Positions 26,461-35,508 of a DNA stretch of 64,000 nt are shown here, in pieces. A program made the position numbers and the translations under genes. The notes under the pieces are model-generated. The model made no database searches. It was not told the DNA's origin and saw nothing but the letters and a program-made list of their open reading frames with translations. Source of the stretch: Bog-473 sp963788125 (lineage in GTDB: Bacteria; Actinomycetota; Acidimicrobiia; Acidimicrobiales; RAAP-2). How positions within the stretch are numbered: the stretch's first letter is position 1; every line of letters starts with the position of its first letter. The stretch lies in assembly GCA_963788125.1 (NCBI GenBank), contig CAWBFN010000002.1, positions 434,001-498,000 of the forward strand, read 5' to 3'.

Positions 26461-27117
26461 ATGGGACTCCAGCAGTTCGAGGAGCGCCTCGAGCGTCTGG
26501 TGGAGGGTACGTTGGCCAAGCCATTCCGAAGCAACCTCCAACCAGTAGAGATCGGGCGGAGATTGACGCGCGAGATGGACCTGCATCGCCGGGTCGGCGT
26601 GCGGGGCATCATCGCGCCCAATGTGTTCGCCGTGACCCTGGCCGCGACCGACGTCGATCGATTCTCGAATTTCATCGACGCCCTCTCTCGGGAGCTCTCC
26701 GATGCCGCTCGAGAGCACGCCAAGGCCGAGGGGTACTCGTTCGTCGGCCCCGTGGAGGTCGAGATCTTCGAGGAGCCCAAACTGAAGGCCGGCCGATTCA
26801 CCGTCGAGGCGGAGGTGCGGGAAGACGCCGATGGCGGTCTGTTGGCCGAAGTCATCCTGGCCGACGGCAGCCGGGTGCGGATAGGGGACGAGCCCCTGGT
26901 GATCGGTCGCCTCCCCGAGTGCGGCGTCGTCGTGGCGGACTCCAACGTGAGCCGCCGCCACGCGGAACTGCGGAGGGCCGGCGACAACGTGGTCCTGACC
27001 GATCTCGGCTCGACCAACGGGACACGGGTGAACGGTGCTCCAATCCGCGAGCGGGTGCTTGCCAGTGGGGATGAGATCAGCGTTGGATCGACGAGGCTCA
27101 TCTTCGAGATAACGTGA
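26461..27117 (+). CDS. fhaA: FHA domain protein FhaA (DUF3662 plus FHA)
   Basis: This 218-residue protein starts at the ATG at 26461. The N-terminal DUF3662/FhaA domain (MGLQQFEERLERLVEGTLAK...IAPNVFAVTLA, about 1-115) is followed by a short linker and a C-terminal FHA domain (about 140-216). The FHA domain has the phosphothreonine-binding set GRLPECGVVV, SNVSRRHAEL and LGSTNGTRVNG. In mycobacteria FhaA binds phosphorylated proteins of the PknB pathway, including MviN, to regulate peptidoglycan synthesis. The linker between the domains is much shorter than in the M. tuberculosis protein. The stop overlaps the fhaB start. Confidence 0.92.
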   Translation: MGLQQFEERLERLVEGTLAKPFRSNLQPVEIGRRLTREMDLHRRVGVRGIIAPNVFAVTLAATDVDRFSNFIDALSRELSDAAREHAKAEGYSFVGPVEVEIFEEPKLKAGRFTVEAEVREDADGGLLAEVILADGSRVRIGDEPLVIGRLPECGVVVADSNVSRRHAELRRAGDNVVLTDLGSTNGTRVNGAPIRERVLASGDEISVGSTRLIFEIT

Positions 27118-27629
27118 ACGTACCGACAGCGATGGCGTATCTCTTCGCCACGCAGAATCTCAACGCCGTGCTCCGCGTGCTCCAGTGGGGCGTCATCGCA
27201 CTGATCTTCGTGTTCTTCCTGCGCGTCATACGCGCCGTCTGGGTGGAGGTGAGCCCGGCCACCATCCGCAAGACGCGTGGTGAGCGACGGCGGGAGAAGG
27301 TGGCCGCCCGCCCGCCCCGGCCCGAACCGAAGCGGAAGCAGTTGTACCTGCGCATCGTCGAGCCGAGCGCGAACCATGGCCAGACGTTCGATCTCGACGA
27401 CGAGCTCACCATCGGGCGCTCTCCGGGTTGCGGTGTCCCGACCCCGGACGACATCTACGCCTCCACGCTGCACGCCCGCCTGTTTCGTCGCAAGGACCAA
27501 CTGTGGGTTGAGGACCTCGGATCGACGAACGGGACCTACGTCAATTCGGAGCGCATCACCCAGGCGCAGCGCCTGGGGAAGGGCGATGTCCTCCAGGCGG
27601 GCTCCACGGTCTTCGAGGTGACCCGGTGA
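27114..27629 (+). CDS. fhaB: FHA domain protein FhaB (FipA)
   Basis: This 171-residue protein has a GTG start overlapping the fhaA stop. A single membrane helix at about 22-45 (VLQWGVIALIFVFFLRVIRAVW) is followed by a basic linker and an FHA domain at about 77-170, with TIGRSPGCGVPTPDD, STLHARLF and LGSTNGTYVNSE. FhaB (FipA) recognises phosphothreonine and couples the kinase/phosphatase pair to the divisome or elongasome at the membrane. Its stop overlaps the pstP start, which supports coordinated expression. Confidence 0.92.
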   Translation: MNVPTAMAYLFATQNLNAVLRVLQWGVIALIFVFFLRVIRAVWVEVSPATIRKTRGERRREKVAARPPRPEPKRKQLYLRIVEPSANHGQTFDLDDELTIGRSPGCGVPTPDDIYASTLHARLFRRKDQLWVEDLGSTNGTYVNSERITQAQRLGKGDVLQAGSTVFEVTR

Positions 27630-29140
27630 CGGTGCTGCGCTCGGGTTCGGCGACCGACGTCGGGAAGGTGCGCAAGGTCAACCAGGACCTACCGCTCGAG
27701 GCGACGAACCTCTACGCAGTGGCCGATGGCATGGGGGGGCATGTGGGCGGGGAGGTTGCCGCGCAGGTCGCGGTCGATGCCCTGCAGCAGGGGTTCACCC
27801 GCGAGCCGACGAGAACCGGGCTGGAACGGGCCTTCACCGCGGCCAACCAGTCCGTGTGGCAGGAAAGTCAGGAGCACAGCGAGCTGCGCGGCATGGGGAC
27901 CACGCTGACGGCGGTCGCACTGGTCGCCGGCGACGATGGGCGGGACATCTTGGCCCTGGCCAATGTCGGGGACTCGCGGGCCTACCTGTTCTCCGAGGGC
28001 CAGCTCGTACAGGTGACGGCCGATCACAGCCTGGCCGAAGAGCGGGTGCGCCACGGCGAGATGACCGAGCAAGAAGCGGCGGTGCACCCCCAGCGGCACA
28101 TCCTCACCAGGGCGCTCGGCATCTCCCTCGATGTGGAAGCCGACATGTGGGAGTTGCGCCTGCGTTCGGGAGACCGGCTCGTGCTCTGCAGCGACGGGCT
28201 CTCGAATGAGCTCAGTACCGAAGAGATCGCCAGCGTGCTGGCAACGGTCCCCGATCCGGGGGACACGGCGCGCCGCCTGGTCGAGTTGGCCAATGAGCAC
28301 GGTGGATCGGACAACATCACTGTGATCGTGGTCGACGTCCTGGTGGGCGAGGACGCCCACCCCGATGGATCGGTCATCGCCCCCGTGGGGGCCCGGGCGG
28401 GCAGCCCGCTCATCGTCACTCACGGGTCCCCGCCGGGGCCGGCCGACGCTGCGCCCGCCACCGACGTGTTGGCGAAAGGCGCCCAGCTGGGCTTTGCCGG
28501 ATCGATGGGCACCTTGAGCGGCGACGAGCCCACGAGTGGAGAGTTCTTCCTCGACAACACCCGCGCCGTGCCGGTAGCTCGTGCGACCGTGCGTTCGGTG
28601 GTGACGCCCGCGACGGAGCCTGCCCCGGCTCCGCCCGACGAGAGCCGCCGCGAGCGCCGCCGGCGGCTGGGGGTGCAGCGCCGGATCACCGTGCGCGTGA
28701 TCCTGTTCATCCTCCTGGTCGCAGCCATCCCGGTGGGTGCCTTCTTCGCCATCCGCTGGTACGCCTACGACAACTGGTTCCTGTCCGTTCAGCACAACGA
28801 GATCGTGATCCAGCAGGGTCATCCGGGCGGCGTGCTCTGGTTCCATCCCAGGGTGGTCGACCGCACCGGTGTCCACACCTCGAAGCTGCCGTCCAGCGGG
28901 GTGTCCGAAATTCGCTCCGGCGTGCAGGAGCCCTCGCTGGCGGCCGCCAAGAGCTACGTCTCCAACCTCCAGAGCGAGTACGCGGATTCTCTGAAGGCGG
29001 GGAAGTCCACCAGCTCCAGCACCAGCACCAGCACCAGTGGCGTGGGCGGAACTCCGGGCGCGGCATCTTCTGTGCCGCCGGCGAACGCCTCGACCACCAC
29101 GACGCTCGGAACGACGGTGCCGTCGACCACCGCCCCATGA
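27626..29140 (+). CDS. pstP: PP2C-type serine/threonine phosphatase PstP
   Basis: This 504-residue protein begins with a PP2C catalytic domain (about 1-236). It has NQDLPLE, the metal site VADGMGGHVGGEVAA, GDSRAYLF, SDGLSNEL and the final DNITVIVVD, all canonical. A linker, one membrane helix (about 353-373, VILFILLVAAIPVGAFFAI) and an extracellular C-terminal region ending in a Ser/Thr-rich tail follow. PstP reverses PknB phosphorylation. In mycobacteria rodA follows; here the next gene is the penicillin-binding protein, 13 bases downstream. Confidence 0.93.
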   Translation: MTVLRSGSATDVGKVRKVNQDLPLEATNLYAVADGMGGHVGGEVAAQVAVDALQQGFTREPTRTGLERAFTAANQSVWQESQEHSELRGMGTTLTAVALVAGDDGRDILALANVGDSRAYLFSEGQLVQVTADHSLAEERVRHGEMTEQEAAVHPQRHILTRALGISLDVEADMWELRLRSGDRLVLCSDGLSNELSTEEIASVLATVPDPGDTARRLVELANEHGGSDNITVIVVDVLVGEDAHPDGSVIAPVGARAGSPLIVTHGSPPGPADAAPATDVLAKGAQLGFAGSMGTLSGDEPTSGEFFLDNTRAVPVARATVRSVVTPATEPAPAPPDESRRERRRRLGVQRRITVRVILFILLVAAIPVGAFFAIRWYAYDNWFLSVQHNEIVIQQGHPGGVLWFHPRVVDRTGVHTSKLPSSGVSEIRSGVQEPSLAAAKSYVSNLQSEYADSLKAGKSTSSSTSTSTSGVGGTPGAASSVPPANASTTTTLGTTVPSTTAP

Positions 29141-29153
29141 GCGGCGAGGCGTA

Positions 29154-30677
29154 GTGGGACGGCGGATCCGTTGGCTCGGCATGGTGATGCTCCTGTGCTT
29201 CGCGCTGGTCGTCATCCAGTTGGCGAACATCCAGTTCCGCCAGGCGAGCGCCTTGGCCAACTCCCCCGATAACCCGCGCGTCGCAGTGCTTCGGTTCGAC
29301 AATCAGCGTGGCACGATCACTGCGGCCGATGGGACCGTGCTGGCCAAGTCGGTCAAGATCAATTCCAGCTCGAGCACCTACAACTATCAGCGGGAGTACC
29401 CCGACGGCCCCCTCTTCGCGGGCATCACCGGGTACGACTCGCCCTACTACGGGACCTCGGGCATCGAGTTCGAGTACAACCAGGACCTGAAGCTGCACGC
29501 GCAGAGCCCCCAGAACCTGAGCCAGGTGCTCTTCGACAAGCCCCCGTCGGAGCCGGACAATGTCGCGCTGACGGTCGACCCGGTGTTACAGCAGGCCGCC
29601 ACCAACGCGTTGGACGCCGTCCCGAGCGCCAACAAGGATGGCGCGGTCGTCGTGCTCAATCCGAGCACCGGCGCCGTGCTGGCCATGGCGTCCAACCCGA
29701 CCTTCGACCCCAACGCACTGTCCGATCCCAACGTCTCCGAGGAGCAGAAGGACGATGCCGCGTCATCGGTCAAGGACACGGAGGGGTTCAGCGGCCTGAC
29801 GCCCATCGCCACCGAGGAGCGTTTCTTCCCCGGGTCCACCTTCAAGGTGGTGACGACCACCGCCGTCTACAACCTGGCGCCAAGCCTGATCAACTACGAC
29901 TTCCCCAGTGCCGTCTCGATCTCGTTCCCGGACTCCGACAAGACGCTGAGCAACGACGGGTTCACCCCCTGCGGGGGGACAATGGCCACCATGTTGCCGC
30001 AGTCCTGCGACCCGGGCTACGGCGAGCTTGGTATCAAGGTCGGATCGGCCAACCTGACCAAGGAGGCCGAGCTCTTCGGGTTCTCGGTCTTCGGAGCCAA
30101 GAACCCGACCGTGCCCGGCATCGACCTGCCAGACGTCGTTCCCTCCACCATCACCGCCCTGGCGCCGACGGCCCAGGCCGACCTGGCCTACAGCGCGATC
30201 GGCCAGCTCGACGACCAGGCCACACCGTTGCAGAACGCACTCGTGGCGGCCGGGATCGCCGACGGCGGGATCGTCATGACACCGCACCTCATGTCGCAGG
30301 TCACCAACGCCCAGGGGGCCGTCGTGCAGACCTACACGCCGAAGCCGATGTCCACGGTGGCCACCCCTTCCGAGGCGGCGGCGATCGCCAAATTGATGCA
30401 GAGCGTGGCGGTCGACGGGACGGCGGCCGGAGTATTCCCACCCTCGTGGCACATGGCCGTAAAGACAGGAACGGCGCAGGTCCAGGCGCCGACCGGGCCC
30501 GAGGAGACCGACGACTGGATGATCGGCTTCCTGCCGGCCACCGCCGGGTCGCCACAGCTGGCGATCGCCGTGGTGGTCCCCTACCAGGCCTACTCGCTCA
30601 CCGGCGCCCAGATCGCCGGCCCCGTCGTCAGACAGGTGGTACAGGCCTACCTCAACCAGACCGGAGCGCAAAGATGA
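29154..30677 (+). CDS. pbpA: Penicillin-binding protein, class B transpeptidase (PbpA type)
   Basis: This 507-residue protein starts at a GTG at 29154. One N-terminal membrane anchor (about 7-24, MVMLLCFALVVIQLANI) is followed by a dimerisation region and a transpeptidase domain. The SxxK is STFK in PGSTFKVV at about residue 228, the SxN equivalent is SAIGQ, and KTG is at about 437 (VKTGTAQ). The Asn of SxN is replaced by Ile/Gly (YSAIGQ), a deviation also known from some other class B proteins. It cross-links peptidoglycan outside the membrane and would normally be activated by a RodA/FtsW glycosyltransferase, which is not encoded next to it here. Confidence 0.9.
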   Translation: MGRRIRWLGMVMLLCFALVVIQLANIQFRQASALANSPDNPRVAVLRFDNQRGTITAADGTVLAKSVKINSSSSTYNYQREYPDGPLFAGITGYDSPYYGTSGIEFEYNQDLKLHAQSPQNLSQVLFDKPPSEPDNVALTVDPVLQQAATNALDAVPSANKDGAVVVLNPSTGAVLAMASNPTFDPNALSDPNVSEEQKDDAASSVKDTEGFSGLTPIATEERFFPGSTFKVVTTTAVYNLAPSLINYDFPSAVSISFPDSDKTLSNDGFTPCGGTMATMLPQSCDPGYGELGIKVGSANLTKEAELFGFSVFGAKNPTVPGIDLPDVVPSTITALAPTAQADLAYSAIGQLDDQATPLQNALVAAGIADGGIVMTPHLMSQVTNAQGAVVQTYTPKPMSTVATPSEAAAIAKLMQSVAVDGTAAGVFPPSWHMAVKTGTAQVQAPTGPEETDDWMIGFLPATAGSPQLAIAVVVPYQAYSLTGAQIAGPVVRQVVQAYLNQTGAQR

Positions 30678-30727
30678 TGCCGCGCGGGTGTCGGCACTCG
30701 GAGCGGGCAGCGTAGGCTCGGGGCGCC

Positions 30728-32674
30728 ATGGAACCGGTTGACACGCCGCGGGTATTCTCGAACCGCTACGAACTGACGCATCTCATCGCCCGTGGCGGTA
30801 TGGCGCAGGTCTACCGGGCGCGCGACCTCCAACTGGACCGTCCCGTCGCCCTGAAGGTGTTGTTCCCCGAGCTCTCGGTCGACCGGGCCTTCGTGGAAAG
30901 ATTCCGAAGGGAAGCGCAGGCTGCCGCCAATCTCTCCCATCCCAACATCGTGCCGGTCTTCGACTGGGGTGAGGACGCCGGCCACTACTTCATCGTCATG
31001 GAGTACGTCGATGGCCGAGCACTTTCGGCCGTCCTCCGGGAGTCCGGACGCCTGTCGCCGCAGCAGACGGCCACCATCGGCGCCAATGTGGCCGCCGCAC
31101 TGGCCTTCGCCCATCGAAATGGGGTGGTCCACCGGGACGTGAAGCCGGGGAACGTGCTCATCACCGCTGACGGTGGCGTGAAGGTGACCGATTTCGGCAT
31201 CGCGCGGGCGATGAACACCGAGGAGAGCCTGACGCAGACGGGGGCGGTCATGGGCACGGCCGCCTACTTCTCTCCCGAGCAGGCCGAGGGCCACGGTGTC
31301 GACGCCCGCAGCGACATCTACTCCCTGGGTGTCGTCCTCTACGAGATGTCGACGGGCAAGCCACCGTTCACCGGCGACTCCCCGGTGGCCGTGGCTTCCA
31401 AGCACGTACGCGATCAACCGGCACTGCCCCGCAGCGTGAACCCGGCCATACCGCCGGCGCTCGAGTCGATCGTGATGAAGGCGATGGCCAAGTCCCCGGA
31501 GGACCGCTACGCCACCGCCGAGGAGTTCAGGGCCGACCTTCTCCGGTTCGCCGAGGGCCGGCCGGTCGAGGCGGGCGCTCCGGCGGCCACCACCACGATG
31601 GCGGCCGTCGGCGCGACGCAACCCGTGATGGTCACCGGGCAGACCCAGGCCGTTCCCGTAGCCGGCGGGGTAGCCGGTGGAGTCGTGGCCGGGCCGGGCC
31701 GGGACCGGGGTCGGGGTCAGCGCGGCTGGTGGTGGGCGCTGGCGGCGCTCCTCGTCGCCCTGGCGGTGATCGCCTTCTTCTTGGTGCGCTCCCTGGGCAC
31801 CACGCAGGTCAGCGTCCCCAACGTCGTCGGCCAGACCCTGCAGTCCGCCACCCAGAGCCTGCAGAACGACAACCTTGTGGTCGGCGACCTGTCGACGCGC
31901 GCCAGTAGCACGGCCAAGGGGGAGGTCATCTCCAGCGATCCTCGGGCAGGGAGCAAGGTGTCCAAGAACAGCAAGGTCAACCTGGTGGTGAGTGCCGGTG
32001 TCACCGTAGCCAACGTGACCGTGCCCACGGTGGTGGGAGAGCAGCTCACCCTGGCCACCCAGACGCTCCAAGCGGCCGGCCTCAGCTACAAGATCTCGAG
32101 CTACGTGACCAGCAACAAGCCGGCGGGGACCGTGCTGGACCAGTCACCCGCGGGCAAGGCGCTGGTACCTTCGACCACGATTGTCCACTTGACGGTCTCG
32201 GGCCAGCAGACGTCGGCCACCGTCCCCAACGTCGTCGGGATCACGCCGGCGGCAGCGGGGAGCGCGCTGACCACCGCCAACCTCAACGTGGGCACCCAGA
32301 CCAGCATGTGCTCCTCGAGCGTCGCCAACGGACTGGTGGCGTCGCAGTCGCCGCAGGCCGGGGCGTCAGAACCGCCGTCGACGCCCGTCAACCTCGTGGT
32401 CTCCACCGGCGCCTGTGCCTCGGTGCCCTCCGTCGTCGGGATGACCCAGAGCCAGGCCAACTCGCTGGTGACGGCGGCCAACCTGAATCCCGTGTTCACC
32501 CTGGATAGCGGGTGCAGCAACGGCAATGCCGTGCCTGGCAACGTGGACAGTCAGACCCCGGCCGCCGGCACATCGGTCTCCAGCGGCTCCACGGTGACTA
32601 TGGGAGTGTGCACGCCGACGACCACGACGACCACGACGACTACGACGCCGACCTCCACGACAGCCACGACCTGA
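30728..32674 (+). CDS. pknB: Serine/threonine protein kinase PknB with four PASTA domains
   Basis: This 648-residue protein has a kinase domain at about 14-275, with Gly-rich loop IARGGMAQVY, Lys43 in VALKVLF, HRDVKPGN with Asp138, DFG with Asp156 and GTAAYFSPEQ. One membrane helix (about 336-356) is followed by four extracellular PASTA repeats beginning VSVPNVVG, VTVPTVVG, ATVPNVVG and ASVPSVVG. The C-terminus is a poly-Thr tail. PASTA domains sense muropeptides or lipid II, and the kinase controls cell-wall synthesis and division. It converges with trpG. The threonine tail recalls that of PstP and the lipoprotein at 46953-47867. Confidence 0.95.
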   Translation: MEPVDTPRVFSNRYELTHLIARGGMAQVYRARDLQLDRPVALKVLFPELSVDRAFVERFRREAQAAANLSHPNIVPVFDWGEDAGHYFIVMEYVDGRALSAVLRESGRLSPQQTATIGANVAAALAFAHRNGVVHRDVKPGNVLITADGGVKVTDFGIARAMNTEESLTQTGAVMGTAAYFSPEQAEGHGVDARSDIYSLGVVLYEMSTGKPPFTGDSPVAVASKHVRDQPALPRSVNPAIPPALESIVMKAMAKSPEDRYATAEEFRADLLRFAEGRPVEAGAPAATTTMAAVGATQPVMVTGQTQAVPVAGGVAGGVVAGPGRDRGRGQRGWWWALAALLVALAVIAFFLVRSLGTTQVSVPNVVGQTLQSATQSLQNDNLVVGDLSTRASSTAKGEVISSDPRAGSKVSKNSKVNLVVSAGVTVANVTVPTVVGEQLTLATQTLQAAGLSYKISSYVTSNKPAGTVLDQSPAGKALVPSTTIVHLTVSGQQTSATVPNVVGITPAAAGSALTTANLNVGTQTSMCSSSVANGLVASQSPQAGASEPPSTPVNLVVSTGACASVPSVVGMTQSQANSLVTAANLNPVFTLDSGCSNGNAVPGNVDSQTPAAGTSVSSGSTVTMGVCTPTTTTTTTTTTPTSTTATT

Positions 32675-32708
32675 CGACGACGAAGTAGCGCCTCGCCGGC
32701 CGATTGGC

Positions 32709-33302
32709 TCAGGGGGCCGAGGCCACCCCTAGTTGGGCCAGGAAGTTGCCCAGCAGGGCGGGTCCGGAGACGGTCAGCACCGATTCGGGATGGAACTGGA
32801 CGCCCTCTACGGGCAGTTCCCGGTGGCGGAGTCCCATGATCACCCCGTCGGTCGAGGTGGCGGTCACGATCAGCTCCTTGGGCACCGAATCGGGGCTGAC
32901 GACGAGGGAGTGATACCGGGTGGCCACGAAGGGATCGGGCAGTCCGGCGAAGATCCCCTGCCCGTCGTGGTGGATCTGCGAGGTCTTGCCGTGCATCAGG
33001 CGGGGGGCGGCGACGACGGATCCACCGAAGACCTGGCCGATGCACTGGTGGCCGAGACAGACCCCGAGGAGGGGGATCTCCCCGGCGAGCTGGCGGATGG
33101 CCGCCAGGGACGCGCCGCCGTCTTCGGGTCGTCCCGGGCCAGGCGAGATCAGCACCGCGTCGGGGCTCTGGGCCCGGATGCCGTCCACGTCGATGGCGTC
33201 GTTTCGGAAGACGATGGGCGATGCCCCGAGCTCACCCAGCTCCTGGACCAGGTTGTAGACGAACGAGTCGTAGTTGTCGAGGACGAGGATCCGCGCTCCC
33301 AT
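32709..33302 (-). CDS. trpG: Glutamine amidotransferase, anthranilate/aminodeoxychorismate synthase component II
   Basis: This 197-residue class I amidotransferase starts at the ATG at 33302 (MGARILVLDNYDSFVYNLVQ). The catalytic triad is visible: Cys in LLGVCLGHQCIG, His and Glu in GVQFHPESVLT; the oxyanion segment SPGPGRPEDGG is also present. It releases ammonia from glutamine for anthranilate (TrpE) or aminodeoxychorismate (PabB) synthesis. It is the dual-purpose trpG/pabA type by sequence, so the pathway cannot be decided from here. The neighbours pknB (convergent) and crgA (divergent) match actinobacterial synteny. Confidence 0.9.
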   Translation of the reverse strand: MGARILVLDNYDSFVYNLVQELGELGASPIVFRNDAIDVDGIRAQSPDAVLISPGPGRPEDGGASLAAIRQLAGEIPLLGVCLGHQCIGQVFGGSVVAAPRLMHGKTSQIHHDGQGIFAGLPDPFVATRYHSLVVSPDSVPKELIVTATSTDGVIMGLRHRELPVEGVQFHPESVLTVSGPALLGNFLAQLGVASAP

Positions 33303-33363
33303 GCACAGGATGGTAACCGGGCCGCACGGGCGTGCCTCCACCGGCTGAGTATCCTCGGGTCTC

Positions 33364-33684
33364 ATGGCGGCCAAGACGAGACCTGGACCGGGCGGGGCAT
33401 CACGCAAGGGCAAGTCGGCGGGAGGGCGGAGCACGTCCAAGGTGGGCCGTCCCTCGACCGCAGAGGAGAGCGGCCGCTACACCCCCCCGATCCCCAAGAG
33501 CGTCCGGCGGAGTCCACCGTGGTACGGCGGGGTCGTCCTGGCGCTCCTGATCGTCGGCGTGGTGATCATCGTGGTGAACTACCTCGCCCACCTGCCGGGG
33601 TTGGCCCACGGCTCGCCGTGGGGGCTCGTGATCGGTCTGGTCCTCATCTTCGTCGGTTTCCTCATGGCCACTCGTTACCGCTGA
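33364..33684 (+). CDS. crgA: Cell division protein CrgA
   Basis: This 106-residue protein has a basic, Pro-rich N-terminus, the segment RYTPPIPKSVRRSPPWYGG typical of CrgA, and two membrane helices (about 51-70 and 84-102), ending FLMATRYR. CrgA is an actinobacterial divisome protein that interacts with FtsZ, FtsQ, FtsI and RodA and supports septation and cell-wall assembly. Its position beside trpG and pknB is the classic actinobacterial arrangement. A possible -10-like TATCCT lies about 10 bases upstream of the ATG. Confidence 0.93.
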   Translation: MAAKTRPGPGGASRKGKSAGGRSTSKVGRPSTAEESGRYTPPIPKSVRRSPPWYGGVVLALLIVGVVIIVVNYLAHLPGLAHGSPWGLVIGLVLIFVGFLMATRYR

Positions 33685-33698
33685 CGAGCCGGGTGCGC

Positions 33699-34877
33699 TC
33701 ATCCCAGGCGCTCGATGATGGTGGCGTTGGCCAGGCCACCGCCCTCGCACATGGTGAGCAGCCCGTAGCGACCGCTGGTCCGTTCCAGCTCGTTGACCAG
33801 CGTGGCCAGGAGCTTGCCCCCCGAGGCGCCAAGAGGATGCCCGAGTGCGATGGCGCCGCCGTTGGGGTTCACGACCTCCATGTCGGCGTGGTGTTCGATC
33901 TCCCAGGCCAGCACCACCGAGGCGAAGGCTTCGTTGATCTCCACTGCGTCCATGTCGTCCAGCGTCAACTTGGCTCGCTCGAGCACCTTGGTCGTGGCCG
34001 GTATGGGGCCCGTGAGCATGGTGATGGGATCCACGCCGGCCAGGGCAAACGCGTGAAAACGGGCCCGGGGGCGCAGCCCCAGCGCGCTGGCCTTCTCCTC
34101 ACTCATGATGAGGACGGCGGAGGCCCCGTCGGTGATCTGCGAGGAGTTTCCCGCCGTGATCTTGCCGTCGGGCTTGAAGGCCGGTTTGAGCGTCGCCAAG
34201 GTCTTCACCGTGCTCTTGGGGCGGATGCCCTCGTCGGACGCGAACTGCTCTTCGGTCTCCTGGCCCTCGTCGTCGCGGACGGCCAACGGGATGATCTCGT
34301 TGTCGAACCGGCCCTCGGCGGTGGCCCGGGCGGCCCGTTGATGGCTCCGGGCCGAGTAGGCATCGAGCTCCCGCCGGGAGATGCCCCATTGATCGGCGAT
34401 CATCTCGGCGCCGATGCCCTGATTGACCAGCCCGCCCTTGTCGGCGTAACGGGCCCTCACGCGTGGCCCGAAGGGATAGCCGAGCTCACGGACGACGGAG
34501 GAGCCCATGGGGGTGCGGGTCATGCTCTCGACGCCGGCGGCGACGACGACGTCGTAGGCGCCGGCCATGACGCCCTGGGCGGCGAAGTGCACCGCCTGCT
34601 GGGACGAACCGCACTGGCGGTCGACGGTGGTGCCGGGTACCGATTCGGGCCACCCTGCGGCCAGGACGGCGTTTCGCCCGATGTTGTTCGACTGCTCGGA
34701 GACCTGCATGACGCAGCCGCAGATCACGTCGTCCACGAGGGAGGGATCGAGGTCGTTGCGGTGCTCCAGGGCCATGAGCGCCTCGGACGCCAGGTCGACG
34801 GCGTGCCAGTTGCGCAGCTTCCCGTTGCGTTTGCCGCCCGCGGTCCGGACGGCGTCAATGATGACGGCGGTGGTCAC
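33699..34877 (-). CDS. Acetyl-CoA C-acyltransferase (thiolase, FadA type)
   Basis: This 392-residue biosynthetic/degradative thiolase starts at the GTG at 34877 (VTTAVIIDAVRTAGGKRNGK). The nucleophile is in TTVDRQCGSSQQAVHFAAQG, the histidine in GGAIALGHPLGASG, and the second cysteine in LLTMCEGGGLANA; NEAFA is present. All catalytic residues are intact, unlike the thiolase-fold proteins at 41.1-45.4 kb. It cleaves 3-ketoacyl-CoA with CoA in beta-oxidation or condenses acetyl-CoA units. Its stop is 14 bases from the crgA stop (convergent). No dehydrogenase or hydratase is adjacent. Confidence 0.93.
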   Translation of the reverse strand: MTTAVIIDAVRTAGGKRNGKLRNWHAVDLASEALMALEHRNDLDPSLVDDVICGCVMQVSEQSNNIGRNAVLAAGWPESVPGTTVDRQCGSSQQAVHFAAQGVMAGAYDVVVAAGVESMTRTPMGSSVVRELGYPFGPRVRARYADKGGLVNQGIGAEMIADQWGISRRELDAYSARSHQRAARATAEGRFDNEIIPLAVRDDEGQETEEQFASDEGIRPKSTVKTLATLKPAFKPDGKITAGNSSQITDGASAVLIMSEEKASALGLRPRARFHAFALAGVDPITMLTGPIPATTKVLERAKLTLDDMDAVEINEAFASVVLAWEIEHHADMEVVNPNGGAIALGHPLGASGGKLLATLVNELERTSGRYGLLTMCEGGGLANATIIERLG

Positions 34878-34970
34878 GGCGGGTCTCCTCCCAACGTCGG
34901 CCGGCGCTCCCCGCTGGCCGCGGCAGCGCCACATGTTATCTGCCTCCCCTCGACAGGAGGCCGGGCGCCG

Positions 34971-35038
34971 GCAGCCCGGCCGGCACGGCCGCCCGGCCGG
35001 CACGGCAGCCCGGCCGGCACGGCAGCCCGGCCGTCCCG
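34971..35038. repeat. Four tandem 17-base GC repeats
   Basis: The unit gcagcccggccggcacg repeats four times (34971-34987, 34988-35004, 35005-35021, 35022-35038). Copy 2 has one change and copy 4 two. It lies between the divergent thiolase (minus) and PaaI thioesterase (plus) starts. Each unit contains CCGGCCGG or similar, so it could fold or bind protein, but simple slippage in GC-rich DNA is enough to explain it. Confidence 0.75.
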
Positions 35039-35061
35039 AAGTGGCCGGATAGTGTCTGGCG

Positions 35062-35508
35062 ATGAGTAGGAAGGACATGGACCGCTGGTTGGGGGACGGA
35101 GGCATGCCGATCATCGCTCTGGTGGGTGGCACCTTGACCGACTACGGCGTGGACGGCGAAGACCTCGGTTGGGTGGTCGGGACCTTCACGCCCGAGGAGC
35201 TGGCCTGCAATCCCCATGGGACGACACAGGCCGGGATCCACTCGCTCCTCCTCGATGCGTGTATGAACTTCGCCATCAACTCCGCTCTCCCCGGACGGGA
35301 TCGCACCCGGGGAACGCTCGAGATGAAGACCGAGACCATGCGGCCGGCGTTGCGGGGCAGTTCCTACGCGCTCCGGGGCGAGGTGGTGCGCATGGCCAGG
35401 CAAGTCGCCTACGGCGAAGCCGCGATGCGTGACCACGAAGGTGCACTGGTGAGCCGGGCAACCGGGACCTTTCTTCTGCATCGAGACGACGCCACCCCCC
35501 GGAGCTGA
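35062..35508 (+). CDS. PaaI-type hotdog thioesterase
   Basis: This 148-residue single-hotdog protein shows the PaaI pattern: GWVVGTFTPEELACNPHGTTQAGIHSLLLDACMNFAINSAL, with the conserved HG-x-G/AG turn and an acidic Asp on the central helix (LLLDACM). RGTLEMKTETMRPALRG follows, then a basic-strand end. PaaI-type enzymes hydrolyse aromatic or short acyl-CoA esters. The start is the ATG at 35062; an ATG at 35077 is also possible. It lies beside the FadA-type thiolase in divergent orientation. Confidence 0.82.
   Translation: MSRKDMDRWLGDGGMPIIALVGGTLTDYGVDGEDLGWVVGTFTPEELACNPHGTTQAGIHSLLLDACMNFAINSALPGRDRTRGTLEMKTETMRPALRGSSYALRGEVVRMARQVAYGEAAMRDHEGALVSRATGTFLLHRDDATPRS

Noticed and set aside
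27689..29302. A 537-residue minus-strand frame opposite pstP
   Set aside because: Antisense to the PP2C domain and membrane helix; His/Arg/Gly-rich translation typical of shadow frames.
34971..35038. CRISPR or integron-like repeat
   Set aside because: Only four units of 17 bases and no spacers or integrase.
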